37,990 nucleotides of DNA, taken from NCBI GenBank assembly GCA_016871515.1, contig VHDE01000051.1, positions 1 to 37,990 on the forward strand, written 5' to 3'. The translations under genes were made by a program, and so were the position numbers. This document shows positions 16,513 to 24,039 of the stretch, in pieces. Source of the DNA: Verrucomicrobiota bacterium. Lineage in GTDB: Bacteria > Verrucomicrobiota > Verrucomicrobiia > Limisphaerales > SIBE01. Every line of letters begins with the position of its first letter. Within the stretch, counting starts at the first letter, position 1. Below the pieces are notes generated by a model that was not told where the DNA came from, searched no databases, and saw only the letters and a list, made by a program, of their open reading frames with translations.

Positions 16513-16730
16513 TCACTTGCTCTCGACTTCTTTGAGCAATGTGTCCACAGCTCGATCCATCACTTCACCACGCGCGTCGCGGTGCCGGATGACGCCCTTG
16601 TGGTCGAGGATGAAGATCGTTGGCCAACCTTTGACCTTCCATTGCGTGGAAATAGGGCCTTTCGTATTGCCGCCGTCCCAAAAGGAACGCCACGTCAGGT
16701 TCTCACGTTGCGGAACGTCTTGGGCGCGTC
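16513..16730 (-). pseudogene. C-terminal fragment of a TlpA/redoxin-like thiol-disulfide protein
   Basis: About 70 residues, ENLTWRSFWDGGNTKGPIST then QWKVKGWPTIFILDHKGVIRHRDARG and a final helix, match the last third of thioredoxin-fold TlpA-like proteins, with the cis-Pro in GWPT. The N-terminal part with the CxxC active site is absent. Upstream of about 16730 the sequence turns into a GC-rich segment (GGGACGGCGCGGCTGTCC and similar) that resembles the palindromic elements elsewhere in the window. Truncation by repeat-associated recombination is a reasonable inference. The remaining open frame (16513-16776) has no credible start. Confidence 0.75.
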
Positions 16731-16782
16731 TCGGCACTTCCCCCAAGGGCAGGGACGGCGCGGCTGTCCACCGCAAGGTGCT

Positions 16783-17664
16783 TCATTGTGAAAGCCGGAA
16801 GAACTCCAGAGCTCCGGAGGGCCGCGCCGAGAAGACCTGTTGATTCGATTCCATTGTGACATCGGCCGCACGAGGCGACCAAGCTCGCAGATTGGTCGAG
16901 CTCTGCAGGCGGTATGGCTGGCCGCCTGTTCCTTCGACTCGAATGACAAGCGTCTGGTCCCTGAAGACAATGGAGCTGATAACCGGAAGGACTGCGCGCG
17001 ACGCGACGAGTTGCCCGGCCAATCGAGCAGTGCTGTCATCTTCGGAAATGGCTCGGAACTTAAACTCGGTATCGATCTTGATGGTGAGGGTGTCAGCGCC
17101 TCCAACTGAGGTCAGCGTTGCTCCACTCGTGACACGATTTGTGGCTAGGCCGGACAATGTCCTCGATCCGGAGCCTAACAGGCCTGCTGAATAATCAAAA
17201 GTCGACGATGATTCGGCCAGGAATCCAAAGGCCAATGCGGCCGAGTCGAAGTTGCCGTTATTGAGCGTCAATACTGAACTTGTGACATCCAAGAGAAGAT
17301 TTCGGAATGCGCCATTCGCGGCGCCAAAAGGCGTTGTCGCTAGTGCTCGGAAATCGGCTGGGGCGCTGCCAGGACCGCCACCCGGCAAAGGTTCCCAAAC
17401 TCCGTTAGTGCGGGCGTCGATTTGGCTGCCACCTGTAAACTTGATGCTCCAACCTGTCACATCCGCAATGATGGAGCCGGAAAATGTGGTCGTCAAACTC
17501 CGCGCCCCTTGTTCCTGAAGCGGGATTCCGGCGACATTGCCGGAAATCGTGATCTTGCTTTGTGGATCGATGCTGAATGTAATCGGCGCGGCCGCGACTT
17601 TGTATATGGTCGTGACCGCGGCCAGAAGACAGCACACCGCGCCTGGAGTTAAAGTTTTTCGCAT
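16783..17664 (-). CDS. Secreted protein of unknown function with C-terminal 'FFRL' module
   Basis: The 293-residue product begins MRKTLTPGAVCCLLAAVTTIYKVAAAP, a signal peptide. The middle is rich in Ser, Thr, Gly and beta-strand-like segments (TFSIDPQSKITISGNVAGIP, then SGSIIADVTGWSIKFTGGSQ). The C-terminal 65 residues (VFRDQTLVIRVEGTGGQPYRLQSSTNLRAWSP ... ALEFFRLSQ) match a module common at the C-termini of Verrucomicrobiota secreted proteins, which ends in F-[YF]-R-L or F-F-R-V; related versions occur in the two large surface proteins of this window. No catalytic motif is visible. It is divergent from the lipoprotein gene at 17870. Confidence 0.75.
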   Translation of the reverse strand: MRKTLTPGAVCCLLAAVTTIYKVAAAPITFSIDPQSKITISGNVAGIPLQEQGARSLTTTFSGSIIADVTGWSIKFTGGSQIDARTNGVWEPLPGGGPGSAPADFRALATTPFGAANGAFRNLLLDVTSSVLTLNNGNFDSAALAFGFLAESSSTFDYSAGLLGSGSRTLSGLATNRVTSGATLTSVGGADTLTIKIDTEFKFRAISEDDSTARLAGQLVASRAVLPVISSIVFRDQTLVIRVEGTGGQPYRLQSSTNLRAWSPRAADVTMESNQQVFSARPSGALEFFRLSQ

Positions 17665-17869
17665 ATCGAAACTTAAAGTTAGAATTGGTGTTATGTATAT
17701 CCGCGCGCGCCCTAAAATAGCCTAGGGGATACGACGGGATACGACGAGGCAATGTACGGACCGGACGGCTTTTTGATCAAGAATCCGAGACGGGGGGCAC
17801 GAAACTCCAGTTGCCGGCATGGTTAAGCTGAATCATATTAAGGCAACATCGACGTTGAAGTTTGAATTC

Positions 17870-18511
17870 ATGAAATCTATCGCTCTTCTAAGCCTCCTGT
17901 GCGCGGCAACGTTCATCGGATGCAACAAAACAGAACAAGCATCAGTTAACCAGAATGATTCGGAGATCGAGCGGCTGCGCCAGGAAAACCAGGACCTGGC
18001 GAAACTGCGCGAAGAAAACGAAGAAACTCAGCGCCTTCGCAAGGAGAACCAGGATATTCACAAATTACGCGGCCAATATCAGGAGTTGGGCCGGGTGCGC
18101 AAGGAGAATGAAGAGTTGAAAAAACAGGCAGCGAAGCTCGGCGTGGCTTCAGCACAAAGCCTAACGCCCGCGCAACTTGGGACGCTTCGCCCCGACGAAA
18201 ACTACCTAAGCAACACAGGCAAGCCGTTTGGAGAACGCGCGGCGACCGAAGGGCAAACATCAACCACTAACGAAACAGACCTTCCGCAGGAGGGCGACGA
18301 AATCATGGTCGACCCGAAATTTCTCGCGGTCCTGCTTCCAGACATAGACTGGACTAAACTGAATCGAACAGAGCCAATTAACATTAAGGGCATTCTTGAG
18401 TCGCAGAACATTGTCTTGACCAATTACCAGGAATTGATCGGACGCGGCATTACCAATTACGTGGTCCGCCGCGCGCGGAAAGTCCAGCAAGCTCCCCAAC
18501 AACAGCCGTAA
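17870..18511 (+). CDS. Coiled-coil lipoprotein of unknown function
   Basis: The 213-residue protein begins MKSIALLSLLCAATFIGCNK. The lipobox FIGC marks it as a lipoprotein. Residues about 30-95 form a heptad-rich coiled coil with repeated R-x-E-N/L-R-x-E-N patterns (IERLRQENQDLAKLREENEE, QRLRKENQDIHKLRGQYQEL), which suggests a trimeric or dimeric stalk like that of Lpp. The C-terminal half (DEIMVDPKFLAVLLPDIDWTK, NIKGILESQNIVLTNYQELI) is a small unrecognised domain. An ATG 51 bp further upstream is in frame, but only the start at 17870 gives a proper signal. The 205-bp divergent spacer upstream (17665-17869) holds a tandem GGGATACGAC repeat at 17726-17745 and nothing else recognised. Confidence 0.75.
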   Translation: MKSIALLSLLCAATFIGCNKTEQASVNQNDSEIERLRQENQDLAKLREENEETQRLRKENQDIHKLRGQYQELGRVRKENEELKKQAAKLGVASAQSLTPAQLGTLRPDENYLSNTGKPFGERAATEGQTSTTNETDLPQEGDEIMVDPKFLAVLLPDIDWTKLNRTEPINIKGILESQNIVLTNYQELIGRGITNYVVRRARKVQQAPQQQP

Positions 18512-18630
18512 GACGCGCATCGCCGGCAAGAACCGATCCACACGGCTTGATCAAACTTGTGCTGCCCCAAAGCATAAGTTGGACGGCTATGGAAACCGTC
18601 CTGTCGTAGCAGCAAGAACCGACCACGCAT

Positions 18631-21609
18631 TCAGAATCGCAGCCGATAGAACTTTCGCTGGCCGCTGGCTGGAGCAGTGAAGGGGCTTGTCGCTCCATTC
18701 ACTCGCGTCCATGGGCCGGCGATCTCGGCTGATTCCTCAAGATTTCCAATGCCACTCCATTCAAGCACAATGTTAGCGCCGGTTTTGCGTGCCGCGCTGA
18801 AACGCGGCGCCGGATCAGCGACAGTGAAATACTTTGTGTTAAGGTAGCCGAGGACTTTGTTTCGATCCGCCTCACTCAATGCCGTGTTGTAAATGACAAT
18901 CTCGGCAATATCACCTTTCATGCGCGTGACGAAATCTCCGCGTGTCCCGATTCTGACCGGAGTGCCAACATCAACCGGCGCAGCCGTGATTTCCCCGGCG
19001 CCGATGACTTGTCCATTCAAGTAATGAGTCAAAGTCGTTCCCGCCATGTCGAATCCAGCGACGACAAATGTTCCGGCGGTAATCGGTTCTGTGGCATCCA
19101 CGTTTCCGATAGCTGCGGGTCCGCCGCGAAATACGCGCGGGATTCCGGAGTTGGGCAGGACATAATAATCGGTTGGGCGAGGCACGTTGCCTGACGTTTT
19201 CGCCCAAACGGCTCGGAAGGTCGCGAAGTCATCGAATTTGACGACAAAAAACGACGTGATATCGCCGGTGATCGCCAGGCTCGGAGAATGGGCAATTTCC
19301 AGATAATCATTCGCGCCGTCGAAACGCAGCGCTGGTTTGCCATTGATTGCGTTCGCCGCCAACTGCGGTGCGGCGGTCAAGTCAGATTGGATAGCGTTAT
19401 TGAAACTTCCGGAATGATCTGTCCAAGCCGAAACCGCGCCGGAAGCGTTGGCAGTGATTCCTGCGTCTGCCTTTAGCCACAATTTCAATGCGTCGGTCGC
19501 CGGCAACGGTGACACCGTGGCGGAAGTGACCGTCACTGCAATTGAAGCCGAAGTTGTCTTCGTCCCGAGATTGTCAGTTGCCACAGCGCTGAGCGTGACA
19601 TTGCCAGCCGCGACCAAACTCAAAGGAATTCGAAATGGCGACGTTGTGGCCGTTCCGACCAGGCCGCCATTGGCCAGGAATTCAACCTTAACAATGCTGC
19701 CGTCCGTATCGGTCGCGGTTGCCGTGAGCGCAATATTCGTTGGTAGATTCAGCGAGGCGCCTGCCGTGACGCCAGTCAGGGCGACCGTCGGAGGAAGATT
19801 GGCCGCTTGAACGATGGGAATGCCATACTTGCTGCCAAGGTAAGCGGCGACTGCGTTCTGATCGTCGCCAGCAATCGCCCGGTCATAAACCAACAGTTCG
19901 GCAATATCACCTTTCATTTTCGTAAACAGATCATCGCGCGAGCCAATGCGCAACGCAGTGTCGGAGTCCGTTGGCGTCACGGACAGTGTCCCGGACCCAG
20001 ACAACTGCCCATTGAAGTAATGGGTCATCAGCGTCCCTGCCTGACTAAAGCCAAGAAGGACATACGTGTTGGCCGGCACTGCTCTACCATCGACGAAGGC
20101 ATTCACATTTCTGTCTTCGCTCCCGCGATAAACCCGCGGAACGCCGCTGTTCGGTAAGAGATAATAGTCGTTCGGCCGCGGCAAATTGGCGGCTGTTTTG
20201 CCCCATATCGCTCGATAGGTTGCAAAATCATCAAATTTCACGACAAAGAACGAAGCGATGTCGCCCGTGATGGCCACGCTGGGCGCACTGGCGACGTCAA
20301 TATAATCATCCGCGCCGTCGAAGCGCAGAGCCGGTTTGGCATTCACCGCGTTATCCACCAATACGGGGGCGAGCGTCGCGTCGGGTTGCGCGGCATGGTT
20401 ATTCTTGCCGGATTGATCTGCCCAAGCCGTGACCGCGCCGGTGGCGTTCTTTGTGACACCAGCATCCGCCTGGAGCCAAAGTTGCAGGCCGCTGTTCACT
20501 GTAAGGCTCGCGGCAGAGCCGCCCGTCACTGTGATAGAAACAGGTTCAGAAGTTACCCGAGCATCTTTATTGTCCGTGACTGCGGCAGTGAATATGACGG
20601 AGCCGGCGCTGGGAATCGTGACAGGAACCCGGAACGGGCTGGCCGTTGCCGTCGCGATCAACGAACCATTCGCAAAGAAGTCCACTTTCGTGATAATCCC
20701 GTCGCTATCGGACGCATTGGCGGTTAAGGTGAGGCTGGCAGGCGCTGTGACCGTGGCGTTGTTGGCCGGGCTGGTCAGACTGATGGTGGGCGGCTGATTG
20801 ACTATACCGTATTTCTGCTGCAGATAATTCACGACCGAATTTCGCTCGTTCTGCGACAGGGCTGCGTTATAGATCAGCAGCTCGGCAATCTCCCCTTTCA
20901 TCTTGGTGAACAAGTCGTCGCGCGAACCAATCTTCAGAGCCGTGCCGCCGTCTACGAGGGTCGCCGTGATCGCGCCTCCGCCAACGGCCTGGCCATTGAG
21001 GTAATGCGTCAATTGTGTGCCGGCCATTTCGAACCCAAGCACCACATAAGTCTGAGCGCGGATGCCTACGTTGGAATCCGCGGAGCCAATGTCCGAAACA
21101 AGGCCGCTGCCGCGATAGGCGCGAGCAACACCGCTAGAGGGCAACAGATAATAGTCAGTCGAAGCTGGAATATTGACAGCCGTCTTGCCCCAGACGGCGC
21201 GGTAGTTGGCGTAGTCCTCGAACCTGACCACAAAGTGGGTGGCGATGTCGCCGATAATCTCCAAGCTGGGAGCGGTCGCGACATCCAGGTGATCGTTATC
21301 ACCGTCGAAACGCAGGACAGGTTTGTTATTCAATCCGCTCGCGACCAAAGTCGGCGCTGCAGTTTCATCCGTTTGCGTGGCATTGTTGCCTTTGCCGGAT
21401 TGATCGGCCCAGGCCGTAACGGCGCCGGCTGGAGTTGCGGTTACGCCAGCGTCCGCTTTGAGCCAGAGTTGCAGTCGGTTTGTGACCGATAACGTCTGCG
21501 CCTCCAATGACACGCTGGCTTGCCAGAGCAAGAGACCCAAAAGCGATCTAACAACGAAGCCTCTCGCCTTTGCCGATACTCGGGCGGAAATACGATGATT
21601 TGTCTTCAT
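18631..21609 (-). CDS. Large secreted protein with three LamG-like and two Ig-like domains
   Basis: The 992-residue protein is built as LamG (about 40-270), Ig-like (273-364), LamG (369-598), Ig-like (603-698), LamG (703-928) and a C-terminal module ending RKFYRLRF. Each LamG copy repeats LxLWLxADAGVT...GAVTAWADQSG, KPxLRFDG.xDxLxVA, FFVVKFDDFATYRAxWGKT and MKGDIAELLxYxxAL, which is the concanavalin-A-like jelly roll (LamG_3 type) that binds glycans. The Ig-like units carry P-P-T-x-x-L-T and DSDG.I.KVDFFANG, typical of the phylum. The N-terminus (after MKTNHRISARVSAKARG) is a signal peptide; I chose the Met at 21609 rather than 24 codons upstream. Likely an adhesin or substrate-binding protein at the cell surface. 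It ends 119 bp from the convergent lipoprotein gene. Confidence 0.85.
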   Translation of the reverse strand: MKTNHRISARVSAKARGFVVRSLLGLLLWQASVSLEAQTLSVTNRLQLWLKADAGVTATPAGAVTAWADQSGKGNNATQTDETAAPTLVASGLNNKPVLRFDGDNDHLDVATAPSLEIIGDIATHFVVRFEDYANYRAVWGKTAVNIPASTDYYLLPSSGVARAYRGSGLVSDIGSADSNVGIRAQTYVVLGFEMAGTQLTHYLNGQAVGGGAITATLVDGGTALKIGSRDDLFTKMKGEIAELLIYNAALSQNERNSVVNYLQQKYGIVNQPPTISLTSPANNATVTAPASLTLTANASDSDGIITKVDFFANGSLIATATASPFRVPVTIPSAGSVIFTAAVTDNKDARVTSEPVSITVTGGSAASLTVNSGLQLWLQADAGVTKNATGAVTAWADQSGKNNHAAQPDATLAPVLVDNAVNAKPALRFDGADDYIDVASAPSVAITGDIASFFVVKFDDFATYRAIWGKTAANLPRPNDYYLLPNSGVPRVYRGSEDRNVNAFVDGRAVPANTYVLLGFSQAGTLMTHYFNGQLSGSGTLSVTPTDSDTALRIGSRDDLFTKMKGDIAELLVYDRAIAGDDQNAVAAYLGSKYGIPIVQAANLPPTVALTGVTAGASLNLPTNIALTATATDTDGSIVKVEFLANGGLVGTATTSPFRIPLSLVAAGNVTLSAVATDNLGTKTTSASIAVTVTSATVSPLPATDALKLWLKADAGITANASGAVSAWTDHSGSFNNAIQSDLTAAPQLAANAINGKPALRFDGANDYLEIAHSPSLAITGDITSFFVVKFDDFATFRAVWAKTSGNVPRPTDYYVLPNSGIPRVFRGGPAAIGNVDATEPITAGTFVVAGFDMAGTTLTHYLNGQVIGAGEITAAPVDVGTPVRIGTRGDFVTRMKGDIAEIVIYNTALSEADRNKVLGYLNTKYFTVADPAPRFSAARKTGANIVLEWSGIGNLEESAEIAGPWTRVNGATSPFTAPASGQRKFYRLRF

Positions 21610-21787
21610 AGTCTTGGTTAGAATTGTAATGTTCGCGGTATCCAGACCTAGCTTGAGCAAGCCGGGAGTCTGAGCGACCACTGCTTAAAGCGCAAGATCG
21701 ATTCGATTCTTGCATCGCAACCGCGAGACGATACGTTGCTGACACATGAAAATGAAAGTTGCTTCCCGCCCTTAACCGTACTGTTTC

Positions 21788-23095
21788 ATGAAACGAATTG
21801 CCGCCATCCATCGCCGTCAGTTTCTCAAAGGTATTGCTGCCGCAACCATCGGTCTGCCCGCCATTGTGCCCAGATCGGTCTTCGGCGCTCAGGACAAGGC
21901 TCCCCCTAGCGAACGCATCGTGGTCGGCTTTATCGGCTGCGGCAAGATGGCCAGCGATTATCATCTCAGCACGTTGTTAAGATTTGGCGATGTCCAGGCA
22001 ATCGCGGTCTGCGAGGTCGATCCCAAGAGGCGCGCTCATGCCAAAAAGCGCGTCGAAGATGCCTATAGCAAGGAGACGACTTGGAAAGGTTGCGCCGAAT
22101 ACAGTGACTTCCGCGAATTGGTGGCTCGCAAAGATATCGATGCGGTCTGCATCGCCACACCCGATCATTGGCATGCGATTCCGATCATTGAAGCGTGCAA
22201 GGCGGGGAAAGACGTCTATTGCGAGAAACCACTCACGCTAACCATCGCAGAAGCAAAACGCTGCATCGACGCCGTTCGCAAATATCGGCGTGTCCTTCAA
22301 ACTGGCAGCCAGCAGCGCTCCAGCGTTTTCGGCCCATTCAGGAAAGCGGTCGAAATCATGCGGAGCGGGCGGCTCGGCAAGATTCAAACCGTCACCGTCG
22401 GTGTGGGCGCGCCGAGCCAATGGTGTGATCTGCCTGGCGAAGAAATGGAGCCCGGATTGGATTGGAACCTGTGGCTCGGGGCGGCGCCGATGCGAGAATA
22501 TCATTCCGCCCTGAGCCCGCGCGGCGTGCATAACCACTTCCCGGCTTGGCGCAGTTACCGTGAGTATTCGGGCGGCGGCCACACCGATATGGGTGCGCAC
22601 CACTACGACATCGCGCAATGGGCGCTCGACATGGACGATTCGGGACCAGTCGAGATCATTCCGCCTGACGATTCGAAAGCCAGCACGGGCGTTAAGTACA
22701 TTTATGCAAACGGCGTCATCATGACCCATGGCGGCCCGAGTGGCTGTGTGTTCACAGGGACCAATGGGACGCTTCGCATCGATCGTGGTGTGCTGACAAG
22801 CGAGCCCGAGAGTATCGTCAAGGAGCCATTAGGAGAGAAAGAAGTGCATCTTTACCAGTCGCCCGGGCATCATCGCGATTGGATCGATTGCATCCGCTCG
22901 GGCCAACGCCCGGTCGCTGATGTCGAGATTGGAGCGCGAACGGCGACGGTTGTGCACTTGGGAAATCTTGCTTATTGGAACCAGCGCAAACTTCGGTGGG
23001 ACCCGCGGCAGTGGAAGTTTGTTGGTGACGACGAAGCGAACCAATGGCTGGATTGTAAACGGCGCGATCCATGGAAGCTGCCGGAGATTTATTGA
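21788..23095 (+). CDS. Gfo/Idh/MocA-family oxidoreductase, Tat-exported
   Basis: The 435-residue NAD(P)-dependent sugar/inositol dehydrogenase-like protein begins with a twin-arginine signal (HRRQFLKGIAAATIGLPAIVPRSVFG). The Rossmann motif VVGFIGCGKMASDYHL (about 46-61), the conserved CEKPLTLTIAEAK and the C-terminal GGGHTDMGAHHYDIAQWALDMD catalytic region are all present. Exported members of this family are abundant in Verrucomicrobiota and Planctomycetota; some act on glycosides by oxidation of a sugar hydroxyl with tightly bound cofactor. The substrate is not predictable here. The start ATG at 21788 has no Shine-Dalgarno. A perfect hairpin at 23169 follows. Confidence 0.93.
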   Translation: MKRIAAIHRRQFLKGIAAATIGLPAIVPRSVFGAQDKAPPSERIVVGFIGCGKMASDYHLSTLLRFGDVQAIAVCEVDPKRRAHAKKRVEDAYSKETTWKGCAEYSDFRELVARKDIDAVCIATPDHWHAIPIIEACKAGKDVYCEKPLTLTIAEAKRCIDAVRKYRRVLQTGSQQRSSVFGPFRKAVEIMRSGRLGKIQTVTVGVGAPSQWCDLPGEEMEPGLDWNLWLGAAPMREYHSALSPRGVHNHFPAWRSYREYSGGGHTDMGAHHYDIAQWALDMDDSGPVEIIPPDDSKASTGVKYIYANGVIMTHGGPSGCVFTGTNGTLRIDRGVLTSEPESIVKEPLGEKEVHLYQSPGHHRDWIDCIRSGQRPVADVEIGARTATVVHLGNLAYWNQRKLRWDPRQWKFVGDDEANQWLDCKRRDPWKLPEIY

Positions 23096-23168
23096 TAATA
23101 TTCGGGCAGAGAACAAAGCGGTCCTTCCTTCCTCGAAATCTATCCCTGCACTGCGCGGCTGTTGTTGC

Positions 23169-23213
23169 AACCTTTCTTGAGCTGCCTTGTTGAAAGGCAG
23201 CTCAAGAAAGGTT
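23169..23213. repeat. Perfect 20-bp-stem hairpin after the oxidoreductase gene
   Basis: The segment 23169-23188 is an exact inverted copy of 23194-23213 around a five-base loop. It is not followed by a clear T-run, so it may be a palindromic repeat or mRNA stabiliser rather than a plain terminator. It lies 74 bp after the stop codon and 70 bp before BlaI. Confidence 0.8.
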
Positions 23214-23282
23214 TGCCACGAAGCCCGGAACGAATTCATTCGGCGACGGCAATTGATGGTTCAAGACACAACTTAGGAAAAT

Positions 23283-24032
23283 ATGCCGCGCAAGAGATCA
23301 CGAACGTTAACGGACGCCGAGCATCGCATCATGGAGGTGCTCTGGAACAAAGGATCCGCCACCTTAGCCGAAGTGGTCGAAGCGCTCTCGGGGAAGGATG
23401 GCACGGCTTATACGACAATCCTCACGATGATGCGCATCCTGCACGAGAAAGGCTACCTCTCCTGCTCGAAGGAAGGACGCGCACACACGTACACACCCAG
23501 AGTAGATCGCACGACAGCTGCTCGGAAAGCGGTGCGGCAGGTCTTGGCCAAGTTTTTTGCGGGATCGCCAGGCGAACTGGTCCTGAGCTTTCTGCGCGAC
23601 GAAGAGATCAGTCCCGAGGAACTAGACGAGTTAAAGAAAAGATTCTTGGAACGAACAAGCCAGCGGAATGAATGTCGAACTCGACATGTTGTGCAATCGG
23701 CTCCTCGGCGCGCTGTTCAACGGCAGGACATTGGAGCGGCAAATGCGAGCCATCGAAAAGCAACTCCAGCAAATCGAGCGCGACCAGGAGAAGATCGAGC
23801 AGGACAAACGCGAATCCGAACGCAAACGCTAAGGCGCAGCCAAGCTAAGGCCTTGGATAGTTTTCTCGCCGCGCGAGCGCCGTCCTACGCGCGCTCATCG
23901 CTTTCCAGTTACGGCCGAGTGAAACTCTGCGCTACATCTGAACGCCTGTTCGAGCGGGGCCGCCGAGATGCGCCCTGCGCCAGGCTGCGATCAAAAAGAT
24001 TCAGGTTGCCGACGTTGCGGCAAACGATATAA
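23283..24032 (+). CDS. blaI: BlaI/MecI-family repressor with frameshifted C-terminal tail
   Basis: Residues 1-119 form a complete penicillinase-repressor winged helix plus dimerisation helices: LTDAEHRIMEVLWNKGSATL, then DGTAYTTILTMMRILHEKGY, then EGRAHTYTPRVDRTTAARKA, then a C-terminal helical part ending ISPEELDELKKR. Family members stop near residue 125, but here the frame runs on to 249 with no resemblance to coding sequence. Shifting one frame after an A-run at about 23633-23639 gives KILGTNKPAE and a TGA at 23669-23671, overlapping the next ATG as ATGA. That is the classical overlapping arrangement of blaI with blaR1. A single-base deletion (or a sequencing error) in the A-run is therefore the best explanation. 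The DNA-binding part should still function, though an extended tail may impair dimerisation. Confidence 0.85.
   Translation: MPRKRSRTLTDAEHRIMEVLWNKGSATLAEVVEALSGKDGTAYTTILTMMRILHEKGYLSCSKEGRAHTYTPRVDRTTAARKAVRQVLAKFFAGSPGELVLSFLRDEEISPEELDELKKRFLERTSQRNECRTRHVVQSAPRRAVQRQDIGAANASHRKATPANRARPGEDRAGQTRIRTQTLRRSQAKALDSFLAARAPSYARSSLSSYGRVKLCATSERLFERGRRDAPCARLRSKRFRLPTLRQTI
23668..23832 (+). CDS. Small ORF (54 aa), possible BlaR1 remnant
   Basis: The frame starts at ATG 23668, which overlaps the inferred original blaI stop as ATGA, and ends with TAA at 23830-23832. The sequence begins MNVELDMLCNRLLGALF, which resembles the first helix of BlaR1/M56 peptidases. It then changes directly to a charged coiled coil (LERQMRAIEKQLQQIERDQE) like the C-terminal helices that some M56 proteins carry. 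The usual four membrane helices and the HExxH zinc site are missing. I infer a deletion that joined the two ends of a blaR1-type gene. It may alternatively be a small independent coiled-coil protein. Confidence 0.4.
   Translation: MNVELDMLCNRLLGALFNGRTLERQMRAIEKQLQQIERDQEKIEQDKRESERKR
23912..23961. repeat. Type A repeat, second copy (inverted)
   Basis: The reverse complement of this 50-bp stretch aligns with about 472-521 at roughly 80 percent identity, including AGCGCAGAGTTTCACTC and AACAGGCGTT. It lies in the spacer between the BlaI region and the O-antigen-ligase-like gene, so the sequence has been carried to unrelated loci. The rest of 23833-24039 shows no gene. Confidence 0.7.
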
Positions 24033-24039
24033 CCACCGG

